From Persephonella sp. (GTDB lineage: Bacteria > Aquificota > Aquificia > Aquificales > Hydrogenothermaceae): a stretch of DNA of 37,220 nt. The notes under the pieces are model-generated. The model did not search any database, was not told the DNA's origin, and saw only the letters and a list, made by a program, of their open reading frames with translations. The stretch lies in assembly GCA_027084095.1 (NCBI GenBank), contig JALWLQ010000166.1:1-37220 (forward strand), written 5' to 3'. A program made the translations under genes and the position numbers. Shown one piece after another: positions 1 through 9,396 of this stretch (positions are counted from its first letter, which is position 1; every line of letters begins with the position of its first letter).

Positions 1-2
1 CC

Positions 3-1427
3 ATGATAAAACTTCCGATGATAATTGGTGGGCAGAGGGTAGATAAAGAAGAAAAAATAGATGTTATTTATCCCTACACCCAGGAAAAAATCGGAGAAGT
101 TCCAAAAGGCTCCCCTGAAGATGTCCAGAAAGCCATAGAAAAAGCAAAAATTGGACTTCAAAAACTAAAGGAGCTATCCTCCTACGAAAAATACAAAATT
201 CTCCTGAAAGTAGCAAATCTTCTTGAAGAAAGAAAAGAAGAGTTTGCCAGAACCATTGTTTATGAAGTAGGAAAAACAATAAGAGAAGCCAGAACAGAAG
301 TTGAAAGGGCAATTAACACTATCACCTTATCAGCCGAGGAAGCCAAAAGAATAGAAGGAGAATATGTTCATATAGATGCTTCTCCAAATGGTAAAGGTAA
401 AAAGGGCTTTTATTTCAGGGAACCGGCTGGCATTGTTGCCGCTATAACACCTTTTAATTTTCCACTTAATCTTACAGCCCATAAAATAGCTCCTTCAATT
501 GCGGCAGGTTGTCCGTTTGTTCTGAAACCCAGCGAAAGAACACCACTTTCCCCAACAATGCTTTGTGAACTATTTCTGGAAGCAGGCGTTCCAGAAGAAG
601 CAGTATCTATCATCCCTGGTTTTGCAGATGTTGGACAGGCAATGACAACCCATCCAGATGTTAGAGTGGTTTCTTTTACAGGCTCCCTTAAAGTAGGTGA
701 AATAATAGCAAAACAGGCAGGACTGAAAAAAATCGTTATGGAGCTTGGTTCTAACTCCGCTGTTGTGGTTGATGAAGGTGCCAACCTTGAGCTTGCAGCT
801 AAAAAAGCTGTTGCAGGTGGATTTGCAGTTGCAGGACAGGTCTGTATATCAGTTCAAAGAATACTGGTTCATGAAAAAGTTGCAGATAGATTTTATGAAC
901 TTTTAAAGCAAGAAGTTTCCAAACTTAAATTTGGAGACCCTATGGATGAAGAAACAGATGTAGGTCCTATAATAACCGTGGATGAGGTAAACAGAATTCA
1001 ATCCTGGATACAGGAAGCTGTGGAGAAGGGAGCGAAGGTTGCCACAGGTGGCGAAGCAGAAAAAACTATATTTAAACCTACGGTGGTAGTAGATGTACCA
1101 GAAGAAACCAAATTATTCTATGAGGAAGCATTTGCCCCTGTCGTAACCGTGAAAAAATTCAAGGATATAGACGAAGCACTGGCACTGGTAAACAAATCCA
1201 ATTATGGTCTTCAGGTAGGGGTCTTCACAAACAATATAAAAAATGCATGGAAATTTATTAAAAATGCAGAAGTAGGCGGTGTAATCATAAATGACATACC
1301 TACATTCAGGGCAGACAATATGCCTTATGGAGGAGTAAAGGGAAGTGGAATAGGAAGAGAAGGTCCTAAATTTGCGATAGAGGATTATACAGAAATAAAA
1401 GTTGTGGTTTTTGACCTGAATGCCTAA
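3..1427 (+). CDS. NAD(P)-dependent aldehyde dehydrogenase (y4uC/GapN-like ALDH)
   Basis: This is a complete soluble aldehyde dehydrogenase of 474 residues, the usual family length. It oxidises an aldehyde to the acid with NAD(P)+. Visible motifs are ITPFNFP with catalytic Asn152, FTGS (225-228) in the Rossmann fold, MELGSN with general base Glu247, and GQVCISVQR with nucleophile Cys281. The GQVCISVQR context is typical of the y4uC/GAPN-like branch rather than of betaine aldehyde dehydrogenases. The substrate cannot be read from sequence; lactaldehyde, glyceraldehyde-3-phosphate and succinate semialdehyde are candidates. Only two bases precede the ATG, so the ribosome binding site is not visible. 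The start fits the family N-terminus. No function shared with the following nitrogen genes is evident. Confidence 0.9.
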   Translation: MIKLPMIIGGQRVDKEEKIDVIYPYTQEKIGEVPKGSPEDVQKAIEKAKIGLQKLKELSSYEKYKILLKVANLLEERKEEFARTIVYEVGKTIREARTEVERAINTITLSAEEAKRIEGEYVHIDASPNGKGKKGFYFREPAGIVAAITPFNFPLNLTAHKIAPSIAAGCPFVLKPSERTPLSPTMLCELFLEAGVPEEAVSIIPGFADVGQAMTTHPDVRVVSFTGSLKVGEIIAKQAGLKKIVMELGSNSAVVVDEGANLELAAKKAVAGGFAVAGQVCISVQRILVHEKVADRFYELLKQEVSKLKFGDPMDEETDVGPIITVDEVNRIQSWIQEAVEKGAKVATGGEAEKTIFKPTVVVDVPEETKLFYEEAFAPVVTVKKFKDIDEALALVNKSNYGLQVGVFTNNIKNAWKFIKNAEVGGVIINDIPTFRADNMPYGGVKGSGIGREGPKFAIEDYTEIKVVVFDLNA

Positions 1428-1433
1428 ACAATG

Positions 1434-1447
1434 TGCATTCGTATGCA
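1434..1447. promoter_or_regulatory. Possible activator-binding inverted repeat upstream of the glnB sigma-54 promoter
   Basis: TGCAT-N4-ATGCA forms a 5 bp inverted repeat about 65 bp before the -24 element of the glnB promoter. Sigma-54 promoters need an upstream enhancer bound by an NtrC-type activator, and NtrC sites share the outer TGCA arms. The match is short and lies directly after the aldehyde dehydrogenase stop codon, so this is a weak suggestion only. Confidence 0.25.
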
Positions 1448-1498
1448 TAAAAATTATGCTGAAGGCGTAGAATTTGATTAAAAATAAACCCTTTTAAA

Positions 1499-1516
1499 TT
1501 GGCAAAGATTTTGCTT
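1499..1516 (+). promoter_or_regulatory. Sigma-54 (-24/-12) promoter of glnB-glnA
   Basis: TTGGCA-N5-TTTGCTT gives the invariant GG (1501-1502) and GC (1513-1514) separated by exactly 10 bases, matching the RpoN consensus YTGGCAC-N5-TTGCW except for the C after TTGGCA. With GC at -13/-12, transcription would start near 1526. That leaves a leader of about 13 nt carrying only the GGAGG ribosome binding site. Nitrogen control of glnB/glnA by RpoN and an NtrC-like activator is well known in other bacteria. Confidence 0.75.
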
Positions 1517-1526
1517 TAAAACATAA

Positions 1527-1877
<351 letters not shown>

Positions 1878-1907
1878 AAGATAAAAAACTTTTTGGAGGT
1901 ATTTTTC

Positions 1908-3335
1908 ATGGCAATGATACAGTGTCAGACACCGGACGATGTTTTAAGAGTTATCTCAGAAAAAGGGATTGCTTTTATTGACCTGAAATTTTCAGACCCA
2001 TTTGGTCAGTGGCAACACCTGACAATCCCAGCACATGAGTTTTCAGCTGAAAGTTTTGAAAATGGAATTCCATTTGATGGTTCTTCAATTAGAGGTTGGA
2101 AAGGCATTCAGGAATCAGACATGCTCCTGATACCTGACCCAAAATCTGCATTTATTGACCCATTTATCTCCGACCCAACAGTATCATTAATCTGTGATGT
2201 AGTTGACCCTATTACAAGAGAACCATACAACAGAGACCCAAGACAGATAGCTAAAAAAGCTATTGAATTCCTCAAATCAACAGGTATTGGAGATATTGCT
2301 TACTTTGGACCTGAAGCAGAATTCTTTATCTTTGATGACATCAAATTCAGCAATGGTCCAAACCACTCTTACTATGAAGTAGACTCTATTGAGGGTTGGT
2401 GGAACACAGGTAGAGAAGAAATGCCTAACCTTGGATATAAAACACCTTACAAAAGAGGATACTTCCCTGTTCCACCATTAGATAAGATGTTTGACATCAG
2501 AAGAGATATGGTAAAAACACTTGAAGAAGTTGGTATCACAGTAGAAAGAGAACACCACGAAGTTGGAACAGCTGGACAGGGTGAAATTAACTTTAGATTT
2601 TCTGACCTTGTAACAACTGGTGACAACGTTCTCAAATACAAATATGTTCTCAGAAATGTAGGATACAGACATGGAAAATATGTAACATTCCTTCCAAAGC
2701 CAATTGCAGGTGATAATGGTTCTGGTATGCATACACACTTCTCTATCTGGAAAGATGGTGAAAACCAGTTTGCAGGAGACCAGTATGCAGGTCTTTCTGA
2801 AATAGCACTTTATGCAATTGGTGGTATTATCAAACACGGAAAAGCTATTGCAGCATTTACAAACCCAACAACTAACTCTTACCACAGACTTGTTCCAGGA
2901 TTTGAAGCTCCAGTAAGACTTGCTTACTCTGCAAGAAACAGGTCTGCTGCTATAAGAATACCTATGGGTTCAGCCTCTCCAAAAGCTAAGAGAATTGAAG
3001 TAAGATTTCCAGATGCATCTTCAAACCCATACCTTGCATTTGTTGCACTTCTTATGGCTGCAATTGATGGTATTGAAAACCAAATCCACCCAGGTGAACC
3101 ATTAGACAAAGATATTTACTCTCTTCCACCAGAAGAACTTGCAAATGTTCCATCAACTCCAGCTTCTCTCCAGGAAGCAATTGACGCACTCAAAGAAGAT
3201 ATGGATTTCCTCACAAAAGGTGGAGTTATGGACGAAGACTTCATTAACATGTGGATTGAGACAAAACAAGAAGAAGTTGATGCGATTAGACTTGTTCCAC
3301 ACCCTAAAGAATTTGAGCTATATTACGATATTTAA
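1908..3335 (+). CDS. glnA: Glutamine synthetase type I
   Basis: This enzyme condenses ammonium and glutamate with ATP to glutamine as a cytosolic dodecamer. The protein has 475 residues, standard for GSI. Visible signatures are FDGSSIRGW near the N-terminus, the metal/ATP segment GPEAEFFIFD, GSGMHTHFS, and NPTTNSYHRLVPG followed by RIPMG. The C-terminal region YSLPPEE places Tyr404 exactly as far from the C-terminus as the adenylylated tyrosine of E. coli, so control by adenylylation (GSI-beta type) is likely. The start is the ATG at 1908, eight bases after GGAGGT (1895-1900); a TTG at 1893 overlaps that ribosome binding site and is rejected. It is cotranscribed with glnB and ends at a strong terminator. 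Confidence 0.97.
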   Translation: MAMIQCQTPDDVLRVISEKGIAFIDLKFSDPFGQWQHLTIPAHEFSAESFENGIPFDGSSIRGWKGIQESDMLLIPDPKSAFIDPFISDPTVSLICDVVDPITREPYNRDPRQIAKKAIEFLKSTGIGDIAYFGPEAEFFIFDDIKFSNGPNHSYYEVDSIEGWWNTGREEMPNLGYKTPYKRGYFPVPPLDKMFDIRRDMVKTLEEVGITVEREHHEVGTAGQGEINFRFSDLVTTGDNVLKYKYVLRNVGYRHGKYVTFLPKPIAGDNGSGMHTHFSIWKDGENQFAGDQYAGLSEIALYAIGGIIKHGKAIAAFTNPTTNSYHRLVPGFEAPVRLAYSARNRSAAIRIPMGSASPKAKRIEVRFPDASSNPYLAFVALLMAAIDGIENQIHPGEPLDKDIYSLPPEELANVPSTPASLQEAIDALKEDMDFLTKGGVMDEDFINMWIETKQEEVDAIRLVPHPKEFELYYDI

Positions 3336-3340
3336 TCAAA

Positions 3341-3362
3341 AAAGGGGGCTTCAGCCCCCTTT
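3341..3362 (+). terminator. Rho-independent terminator after glnA
   Basis: A 9 bp stem AAAGGGGGC / GCCCCCTTT with loop TTCA starts five bases after the glnA stop. The T-run after it is short and interrupted (TTTAATTA), but the G+C-rich stem is strong. It separates the nitrogen operon from the following PilZ gene. Confidence 0.8.
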
Positions 3363-3376
3363 AATTAGGTTAATAA

Positions 3377-4414
3377 TTGGACGAAAGACTAAAAGCACTT
3401 GAATCTTTTAAGTCAGCAACAGATACGCAAATAACAGAAATCCTTCTCTTAATTTTTATAATTCTATTTTTAGTTATAATTTTCATAGCTATCCTATATT
3501 TCAGAAAAACAATAAAAGCCAGATTTTTAAAGAAACTATTCTACAAAAACGCAAAAGAAAAAGGTCTATCCGACAAAATAATTGATATACTGTGGAAATA
3601 CTCCAAAAAAATAGACAGAGACCCTTTTTTATCACTGGAAGTAAAGGCTTCCTTTGAAAAGGTAATAGACCAGTACGTAAATGAAAATCCAGACTATGAT
3701 GAAGAACTAATAAAAGAAAGCCGCAAAAAATTAGGTTTTGATTTTGTTCCACCATTTGTTCCTCTTACATCAACCAAAGATATTGAACTGTTCCAGGGAG
3801 GAAGACTTAATTATCAAAACCAGACATTTCCCGTTTCTCTGTATGACAAAGATGAAAAATATATGTACTGGCTTATGATTGATGTAGTTTCCCCCCCAGA
3901 CTTAAAAGGCAAAAAGATAAAAATAATCTTTCTGAGAAGAGATGATGCCATATATACCCTTGAAGGAGAGGTCACAGATATCATATATGACAGTGGAAAA
4001 GTAATACTTCAAATTCCCCATCATGTTGATATGAAAAGAACACAGCGTAGACAGTATGCCAGAGTAGAAATTGACATTCCTATTAAAACCAGAATACTAT
4101 CTGACATAAAACCTCAGATAATAACAGCAGAAGGTAAAGATATAAGTGCAGGTGGAATAAGAATATGTATTCCCCAGAACAAAAGAAATTCTGTAGGAAT
4201 TGAGATTGGAACAGAGTTAGAAATGGAGTTTGAGATAGAAGGAAAAAAACTTCAGTTAAATGGACAAGTTGTAAACATAGTAGAAAGGAAAAATATAATA
4301 TGCTATGGTATAAAATTTAAAAATATCAAACCTGCAGATGAAGCTTATATATTAAAATTTGTAAAGAAAAAACAGCAAAAACTAAGGGAATTAATGAAAA
4401 ACAGAATTGGATAA
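3377..4414 (+). CDS. Membrane-anchored PilZ-domain protein (likely c-di-GMP receptor)
   Basis: This protein of 345 residues has one strong N-terminal transmembrane helix (about 21-42), then a cytoplasmic helical stretch. A YcgR-N-like beta domain (about 135-215) and a C-terminal PilZ domain (about 220-335) follow. The two c-di-GMP contact motifs are intact: RRQYAR (224-229, the RxxxR motif) and DISAGG (255-260, the D/N-x-S-x-x-G motif). YcgR-like proteins usually brake flagella or control surface structures, but no motility gene is nearby. The start is a TTG (3377) preceded by TTAGGT, which is modest evidence. It precedes a lipoprotein and a TPR protein on the same strand, so the three may act together at the envelope. 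Confidence 0.82.
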   Translation: MDERLKALESFKSATDTQITEILLLIFIILFLVIIFIAILYFRKTIKARFLKKLFYKNAKEKGLSDKIIDILWKYSKKIDRDPFLSLEVKASFEKVIDQYVNENPDYDEELIKESRKKLGFDFVPPFVPLTSTKDIELFQGGRLNYQNQTFPVSLYDKDEKYMYWLMIDVVSPPDLKGKKIKIIFLRRDDAIYTLEGEVTDIIYDSGKVILQIPHHVDMKRTQRRQYARVEIDIPIKTRILSDIKPQIITAEGKDISAGGIRICIPQNKRNSVGIEIGTELEMEFEIEGKKLQLNGQVVNIVERKNIICYGIKFKNIKPADEAYILKFVKKKQQKLRELMKNRIG

Positions 4415-4418
4415 AACA

Positions 4419-4448
4419 TTTACAAAATAAGTAACAGAACACTATATT
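4419..4448 (+). promoter_or_regulatory. Possible sigma-70 promoter for the lipoprotein/TPR/LOG operon
   Basis: TTTACA (4419-4424) and TATATT (4443-4448) are separated by 18 bases in the 63 bp gap before the lipoprotein gene. In AT-rich DNA such matches arise easily, so confidence is low. Confidence 0.35.
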
Positions 4449-4477
4449 TATATTTTAGTTAAATACGGGGTAGGGAA

Positions 4478-5434
4478 GTGAAGAAATTTATTACTCTCTT
4501 CTTTATAAGTTTGTTTATTTTTTTAACTTCTTGCATTGATTATAAAAAGCTTGATACTGATGAGTTAGAAATCCTTTATAAAAAGAAAAAAGACCCAAAA
4601 ATCCTCCCTATTTTATGCGAAAAATATTACAAAAAATATCAAGAAGAATACCTAAAAGAAAATTATATAAGAAATTTCCAGAATGAATACAGATTAAAAA
4701 CAATTAAATACTGTACCCTATCTTATGATAAAACAAAAGATATAAAGTCAGCTAAAATCTTAGAAAGATTTTATCTCTCCAACTACGTAAATTTTCATAA
4801 AGACTTTTTATATTTTCTTTATTGGGCTTTAAAAGCTGGAGATACAGACGTAATAGATATATTCATTAATAACGACGCAAAAATATTTGCCTTACTTGAA
4901 CATACCGACCAACTACTTGATTATTTAACAAAAGATATGAAAAATCTCCTTGACGAAGAAGTTATTCATCGTTTTGAAGTAAGTAAGAAAATGCTACAGG
5001 AATACATAAAAACCTTAAAAAGCATTAAAAATTCATGGTTATTTTTTACCAATAAAGATTATATCCTGGACTATTTTCAACAACTTGAAAATGCCTTTGG
5101 ACAGCTCATTAATGACATGAAAAAAAATAAATACGTTATAAAAGAAGTTCGGGAAAATTTTAGCTATTATGAAAGAGGACATAACAGAAGAGCATATACA
5201 TATTTAAGGATTATAGAAAATTTAAAGGCTTTAATCAGAATTAATATTGATGATTTTTACAGTTTCTTAGGTAAAAAAGCCATTCTTAGCAAAGAAATAT
5301 CAACAGCTATGGAAATAAAAGAAGAAGACAAAAAAATATTATCAGAGCTTTCCCCAGTAATAAAAAGATTTATAGAACAAAAAAACAAATATCTAAAAAT
5401 ATATCAAAAAAAGTTTAAAGAGGTTAAGCAGTGA
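4478..5434 (+). CDS. Predicted lipoprotein of unknown function
   Basis: I do not recognise this 318-residue family. The N-terminus is a clear lipoprotein signal: positive MKK, a hydrophobic stretch, and lipobox L-T-S-C with the lipidated Cys at residue 19. The rest is strongly helical and rich in Lys, Tyr and Glu, with no enzyme motif; it resembles helical-repeat scaffolds. Ile and Asp follow the Cys, and the anchoring membrane cannot be predicted for this phylum. It starts at GTG 4478 after a GGGGTAGGGA purine run. It overlaps the next gene by four bases (GTGA), so it is translationally coupled to the TPR protein and probably works with it. Confidence 0.75.
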   Translation: MKKFITLFFISLFIFLTSCIDYKKLDTDELEILYKKKKDPKILPILCEKYYKKYQEEYLKENYIRNFQNEYRLKTIKYCTLSYDKTKDIKSAKILERFYLSNYVNFHKDFLYFLYWALKAGDTDVIDIFINNDAKIFALLEHTDQLLDYLTKDMKNLLDEEVIHRFEVSKKMLQEYIKTLKSIKNSWLFFTNKDYILDYFQQLENAFGQLINDMKKNKYVIKEVRENFSYYERGHNRRAYTYLRIIENLKALIRINIDDFYSFLGKKAILSKEISTAMEIKEEDKKILSELSPVIKRFIEQKNKYLKIYQKKFKEVKQ

Positions 5435-8049
5435 GTTTCATAAGGGGGAATATAAGATTACTTTTGATTTTAATAAGCTCTGCAATTTTAATCTCCGCAA
5501 TCATGTATATATTTCAGGAAAAAGAAGTTTACGAACTTGCAAAAGACCTGGAAAAACAAGGAGAAATTGCATACCAACAAAAAGATTACAGAAAAGCAAA
5601 ATCATTATTTGATAGAGCATTAAAAAGATATAACCAGCTTATAGTCCTAAAATTTCTAAAAAAAGATGAAATAGAAAACCTTAAAAAAAAGATTTCCACT
5701 GACCCAATTTTACAGAAAGTTGCCAGAGGATACATATACTATCAAGGAAAATGGATTAATGAAAAAAAACTTGAACAACTTTTAAAAGAAAAAAAGAGAT
5801 TAAAACAGAAAATAGAAATATATCTTAAAACAGCCCAATTCTTTAGCTCCATTTCAGATATAGAAAATAATATTTCCATATATGAAGATGCCATAAAAGC
5901 TATAAACGATAGTCCTTTCAAAGATGATAAAGATATACAACAGCTTAAATCCCAGCTAATCACCAAAATAAAAGAACTTTCCAAAAAAGCTGCTGAAAAA
6001 TACAAAGAAAAGGGAAATTTGAAAAAGGTAGCCTATTACTATGAAAAACTACTTAAATTAGAGGATTTTCCCAACCCTAACCTGAAAAAAGAGCTCTTTG
6101 ATACATATATGAAAATATACAATGAATATGTCTCTGTAGAGGAATATTCTAAAGCTCTTGATGTCCTTCTAAAAGCAAAAAGCCTAAATGTTCAACAACA
6201 AAATCTTGATGATAAATTAGATTTTATTCTTTCCCGTGTAGATATTGATGAAATTCAGAAAAAAAATATTACCGACCCTAATGTGTACTATATTCTTGCA
6301 AAAAAAGCCTATAAAAGAATTGATATACCTGAAGCAGTATCATTTTTAAAGAAAGCACTTCAGTTAAATCCCAATCATATACAATCTTTGCTTCTATATG
6401 GGAAAATCCTTTACGAAACGGGTAAAACCGATGAAGCTCTTAATATAGCAAACAAAGTATTGAAACTTCAGCCTGATAATCGAATAGCATTGCTTCTAAT
6501 TGGAGATATATATCTCAAAAAAAATCAGGTAGAAAAAGCTATTTCTTATCTTGAGAAAGTAAAAAGCTTACCTGAAGCTCAGGAAAAACTATTTGAAGCT
6601 TATAAAAACCTGGGATTTTATCATCTTACTGCTGGAGACTATAATACAGCATTGAAATATCTGGAAAAAGCCCAACAAATCAAAAAAAACCCAGAAATAC
6701 TGAAAAATATTGCCTATATTCTCTTTATACAGAAAGATTACGATAAAGCCTTAGAACTTTATTTAGAAGCTCTAAAATTAAATCCAGAATTAAAAGAAGA
6801 TATAAACCCTAAAGTAGCAAAAATTTATTTAGAAAAAGCTAAAAAATCTCTGGATGAGAAAAAACCAAAACAGGCTCTAATATATTATAAAAAAGCTCTC
6901 TCCTACACTAATAACCCCTCAAAAATATACCTTCAAATAGCCAAAATCTATGAAAAATTAGGTGATACAAAATCAGCTCTTATATACTACCAGAGAACTA
7001 AGTCACCAGAAACAAAAACAAAAAAAGTAAGTCTTTATTTAAAACTTGCAGATGAAGAGTATAAAAAAGGAAATTACTTCTTAGCTTTAAAACATTACCA
7101 AAAAGCAATTTCCATAGAGCCTTCTTTAAAGAAAACCCTGAGAAAAAGATTTTCCCAAATATACACCCAAATAGCCAACCATTATTATCAAGAAGGTAAA
7201 TATTCGGAAGCTCTTAAATTTTATAAAGAAGCAATAGAAATAAATCCTCTTATTTCCGAAGATATAGAACCCAAAATATATAAACTCTACTTTTTACTGG
7301 GTAAAAAATACTACAAACAGGGCTCATACAAACTGTCTCTTAAATATTTGCAAAAAGCAAAACAAAAATATCCGGACAACCAAGAAATTACATATTATTT
7401 AGGACAGATTTATTTTAAATTAGGTAATTATCAAAAAGCCCGTGAATATCTTGAAAAATACGCAGAAGATAATAATGACGCAGAAATAGTAAATAAGCTG
7501 GCTATCATATATTCAAAAACAAATAATCTATCAAAAGCCAATCATTATGCAGACATTTTAATACAACAAGGTAAGAACTTATCATTTGCTTATTATATAA
7601 AAGGTAAATACTATTATTCTCTAAAAAATTATGACCTGGCACTTAAGTATTTTCTAAAAGCCGAAACTTCTGGTCATACAAATCCAGAAGTTTACTACTA
7701 TATTGGGAAAATTTATTACTACAAGGGAAAATATTTAAGAGCAATAACATATTTAACCCAAGCAATAAACAAAGGTTATAAAAATGAGGATGTTTACCAT
7801 ACAAGAGCTCTTTCTTATCTAAAACTGAAAGACTACAGGAAGGCTATAAATGACTTATCAATGGTATTGAAATATAATCCTAACAATGCTTATGCTTATT
7901 ATTTAAGGGGTAAACTTTATTATGAACATGGTAATTACGTAAAAGGTGAGTATAGAAAAGCCATCTCAGACCTTGAAAAAGCTGCAGCCATGGGCATAAG
8001 AGAGGCAGAAAGGGTATTAAATAAAGCAAGAAGAAAATCAGGAGAGTAA
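5431..8049 (+). CDS. Large membrane-anchored tetratricopeptide-repeat protein
   Basis: This 872-residue protein has an N-terminal transmembrane helix (about 9-27) followed by a long array of TPR units. One unit is near residues 35-70, another near 190-225, and they are almost continuous from about 285 to 860. Typical consensus pieces such as YYxxGKxYYxxGxYxxAIxYLxxAI recur. TPR superhelices are scaffolds for protein complexes, often in envelope biogenesis, secretion or polysaccharide export, and no catalytic domain is present. It starts at GTG 5431 inside the stop region of the lipoprotein gene and ends two bases before the LOG gene. Coupling to the lipoprotein suggests an envelope-spanning complex, which is inference. 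Confidence 0.85.
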   Translation: MSFIRGNIRLLLILISSAILISAIMYIFQEKEVYELAKDLEKQGEIAYQQKDYRKAKSLFDRALKRYNQLIVLKFLKKDEIENLKKKISTDPILQKVARGYIYYQGKWINEKKLEQLLKEKKRLKQKIEIYLKTAQFFSSISDIENNISIYEDAIKAINDSPFKDDKDIQQLKSQLITKIKELSKKAAEKYKEKGNLKKVAYYYEKLLKLEDFPNPNLKKELFDTYMKIYNEYVSVEEYSKALDVLLKAKSLNVQQQNLDDKLDFILSRVDIDEIQKKNITDPNVYYILAKKAYKRIDIPEAVSFLKKALQLNPNHIQSLLLYGKILYETGKTDEALNIANKVLKLQPDNRIALLLIGDIYLKKNQVEKAISYLEKVKSLPEAQEKLFEAYKNLGFYHLTAGDYNTALKYLEKAQQIKKNPEILKNIAYILFIQKDYDKALELYLEALKLNPELKEDINPKVAKIYLEKAKKSLDEKKPKQALIYYKKALSYTNNPSKIYLQIAKIYEKLGDTKSALIYYQRTKSPETKTKKVSLYLKLADEEYKKGNYFLALKHYQKAISIEPSLKKTLRKRFSQIYTQIANHYYQEGKYSEALKFYKEAIEINPLISEDIEPKIYKLYFLLGKKYYKQGSYKLSLKYLQKAKQKYPDNQEITYYLGQIYFKLGNYQKAREYLEKYAEDNNDAEIVNKLAIIYSKTNNLSKANHYADILIQQGKNLSFAYYIKGKYYYSLKNYDLALKYFLKAETSGHTNPEVYYYIGKIYYYKGKYLRAITYLTQAINKGYKNEDVYHTRALSYLKLKDYRKAINDLSMVLKYNPNNAYAYYLRGKLYYEHGNYVKGEYRKAISDLEKAAAMGIREAERVLNKARRKSGE

Positions 8050-8051
8050 AG

Positions 8052-8720
8052 ATGGAAGAGAAATATTTCATTAACGAGCTAAAAAAGGAAGATGCGTGGC
8101 GATTATTCAAAATCATAGGTGATTTTGTTGATGGATTTGAAGTTTTACCTGAGTTTATACCTGCAGTAACCTTTTATGGTTCTGCAAGGGTAAAAGAAGG
8201 AAACAAATATTACGAAGCTGCCAGAGAACTTGCAAAGAAACTGGTAGCAAAAGGCTTTTCTATAATCACCGGTGGTGGTCCTGGAATAATGGAAGCCGGA
8301 AACAGAGGTGCCAAGGAGGCAGGAGGTCGTTCTGTAGGGTTGAATATAACACTTCCTATGGAGCAGGTTCCTAATCCTTATGCAACAGTAACACTTAATT
8401 TCCGCTATTTTTTTGCCAGAAAAGTTATGTTTAACAAATATGCAACAGCTTATGTTTTATTCCCCGGTGGATACGGAACCCTTGATGAGCTTACAGAAAC
8501 ACTGGTGTTAATTCAGACCAAAAAGCTAAAACCTTTTCCAGTTATCATGTATGGTAGCGAATACTGGAATGGACTTGTGGAATGGATAAAAAATAAAGTT
8601 CTTGCAGATGGATACATATCTCCTGAAGATTTTGAGCTGTTCCAGATAGTTGATGACCTTGATGAGATAGTGGATATAATAGTGAATTTCTATTCACAAC
8701 ACTACGAATATGAAATTTGA
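8052..8720 (+). CDS. LOG-family phosphoribohydrolase (lysine decarboxylase-like fold)
   Basis: This 222-residue LOG/YgdH-type protein has both family signatures: GGGPGIMEA (74-82) and PGGYGTLDE (138-146), with the conserved Arg123-Lys124 between them. Characterised members hydrolyse nucleoside 5'-monophosphates, including cytokinin ribotides, to the base plus ribose 5-phosphate. Many were once misnamed lysine decarboxylases. In bacteria the usual role is nucleotide salvage or housekeeping. GGAGAG supplies the ribosome binding site, and the start lies two bases after the TPR stop. Its end overlaps the next gene by 11 bases. Confidence 0.9.
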   Translation: MEEKYFINELKKEDAWRLFKIIGDFVDGFEVLPEFIPAVTFYGSARVKEGNKYYEAARELAKKLVAKGFSIITGGGPGIMEAGNRGAKEAGGRSVGLNITLPMEQVPNPYATVTLNFRYFFARKVMFNKYATAYVLFPGGYGTLDELTETLVLIQTKKLKPFPVIMYGSEYWNGLVEWIKNKVLADGYISPEDFELFQIVDDLDEIVDIIVNFYSQHYEYEI

Positions 8721-9312
8721 AGACATAAAAAGCAAAATAAAAAACTTACAGTTAATAGGGGAAGGATGGAGAGGGGAGGTCTACAGAGGTTATTTAGACA
8801 ATCAAGAGCTGGCATTTAAAGTGGCTTCTGAGGAACAATTTATTCCAAATATCCAAAAAGAAGCCCAGATACTTCAAATTATTAATAAGTATGGCATAGG
8901 TGGAAAACTTGTTCTTGCTGGTGAAGACTTTATAGCGTATGAGTTTATCCACGGACAGCCATTAAAAAAGGTAATCAACAAAGAAAACGCAAAAACTCTT
9001 ATTTCCCAGCTTCTAAAACAGGCAAGAGTTCTGGATAAACTTGGTATAAACAAAGAGGAAATGCATAGACCATACACAAACGTTCTGATTGATGACAACT
9101 TGAAGGTTTATCTAATTGATTTTGAAAGAAGCAAATTTTCTAAAAATCTTCAGAATGTAACCCAGCTAATTCAATTTATAATAGGAGAAGGGAGCAAGTA
9201 TCTTCCAGAATTTGATAAAGAAAAGCTGATAGAAGCAGCAAAAGTTTACAAAAAAAATAAAACAGAAGAAAACTTTCAAAAAATACTGGATATTCTTCAT
9301 ATAAGAGATTAG
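8710..9312 (+). CDS. Small predicted protein kinase-like protein (COG2112/RIO-related type)
   Basis: This 200-residue protein has a shortened kinase fold. Visible elements are a glycine-rich loop GEGWRGEV (17-24), the ATP-binding Lys37 in AFKVA, a helix-C Glu51, a hinge near YEFIHG, a catalytic-loop equivalent HRPYTNVL (119-126) with Asn124, and LIDFE with metal-binding Asp137. The catalytic loop lacks the usual HxD aspartate, as I recall for the small archaeal-like COG2112 kinases. It may be an atypical kinase or an ATP-binding pseudokinase. It overlaps the LOG gene by 11 bases and is almost certainly cotranscribed. No target is evident. Confidence 0.7.
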   Translation: MKFEDIKSKIKNLQLIGEGWRGEVYRGYLDNQELAFKVASEEQFIPNIQKEAQILQIINKYGIGGKLVLAGEDFIAYEFIHGQPLKKVINKENAKTLISQLLKQARVLDKLGINKEEMHRPYTNVLIDDNLKVYLIDFERSKFSKNLQNVTQLIQFIIGEGSKYLPEFDKEKLIEAAKVYKKNKTEENFQKILDILHIRD

Positions 9313-9357
9313 AACTTTTATGATATAGATAATATTAAACCCACCTTTTTTGAGGGG

Positions 9358-9363
9358 TATAAT
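9358..9363 (+). promoter_or_regulatory. Possible -10 element for the MFS gene
   Basis: A perfect TATAAT lies 33 bases before the TTG start in the 84 bp intergenic gap. I see no good -35 hexamer, so this remains tentative. Confidence 0.35.
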
Positions 9364-9396
9364 TAGGTTAATAAATACTAACCAGAGGTAAGATAA

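Noticed and set aside
3363-9374. The 14-mer AATTAGGTTAATAA occurs before both the PilZ gene (3363-3376) and the MFS gene (9361-9374).
   Set aside because: It is a short AT-rich match in two copies; the AGGT part can serve as a ribosome binding site only for the PilZ gene. Probably chance.
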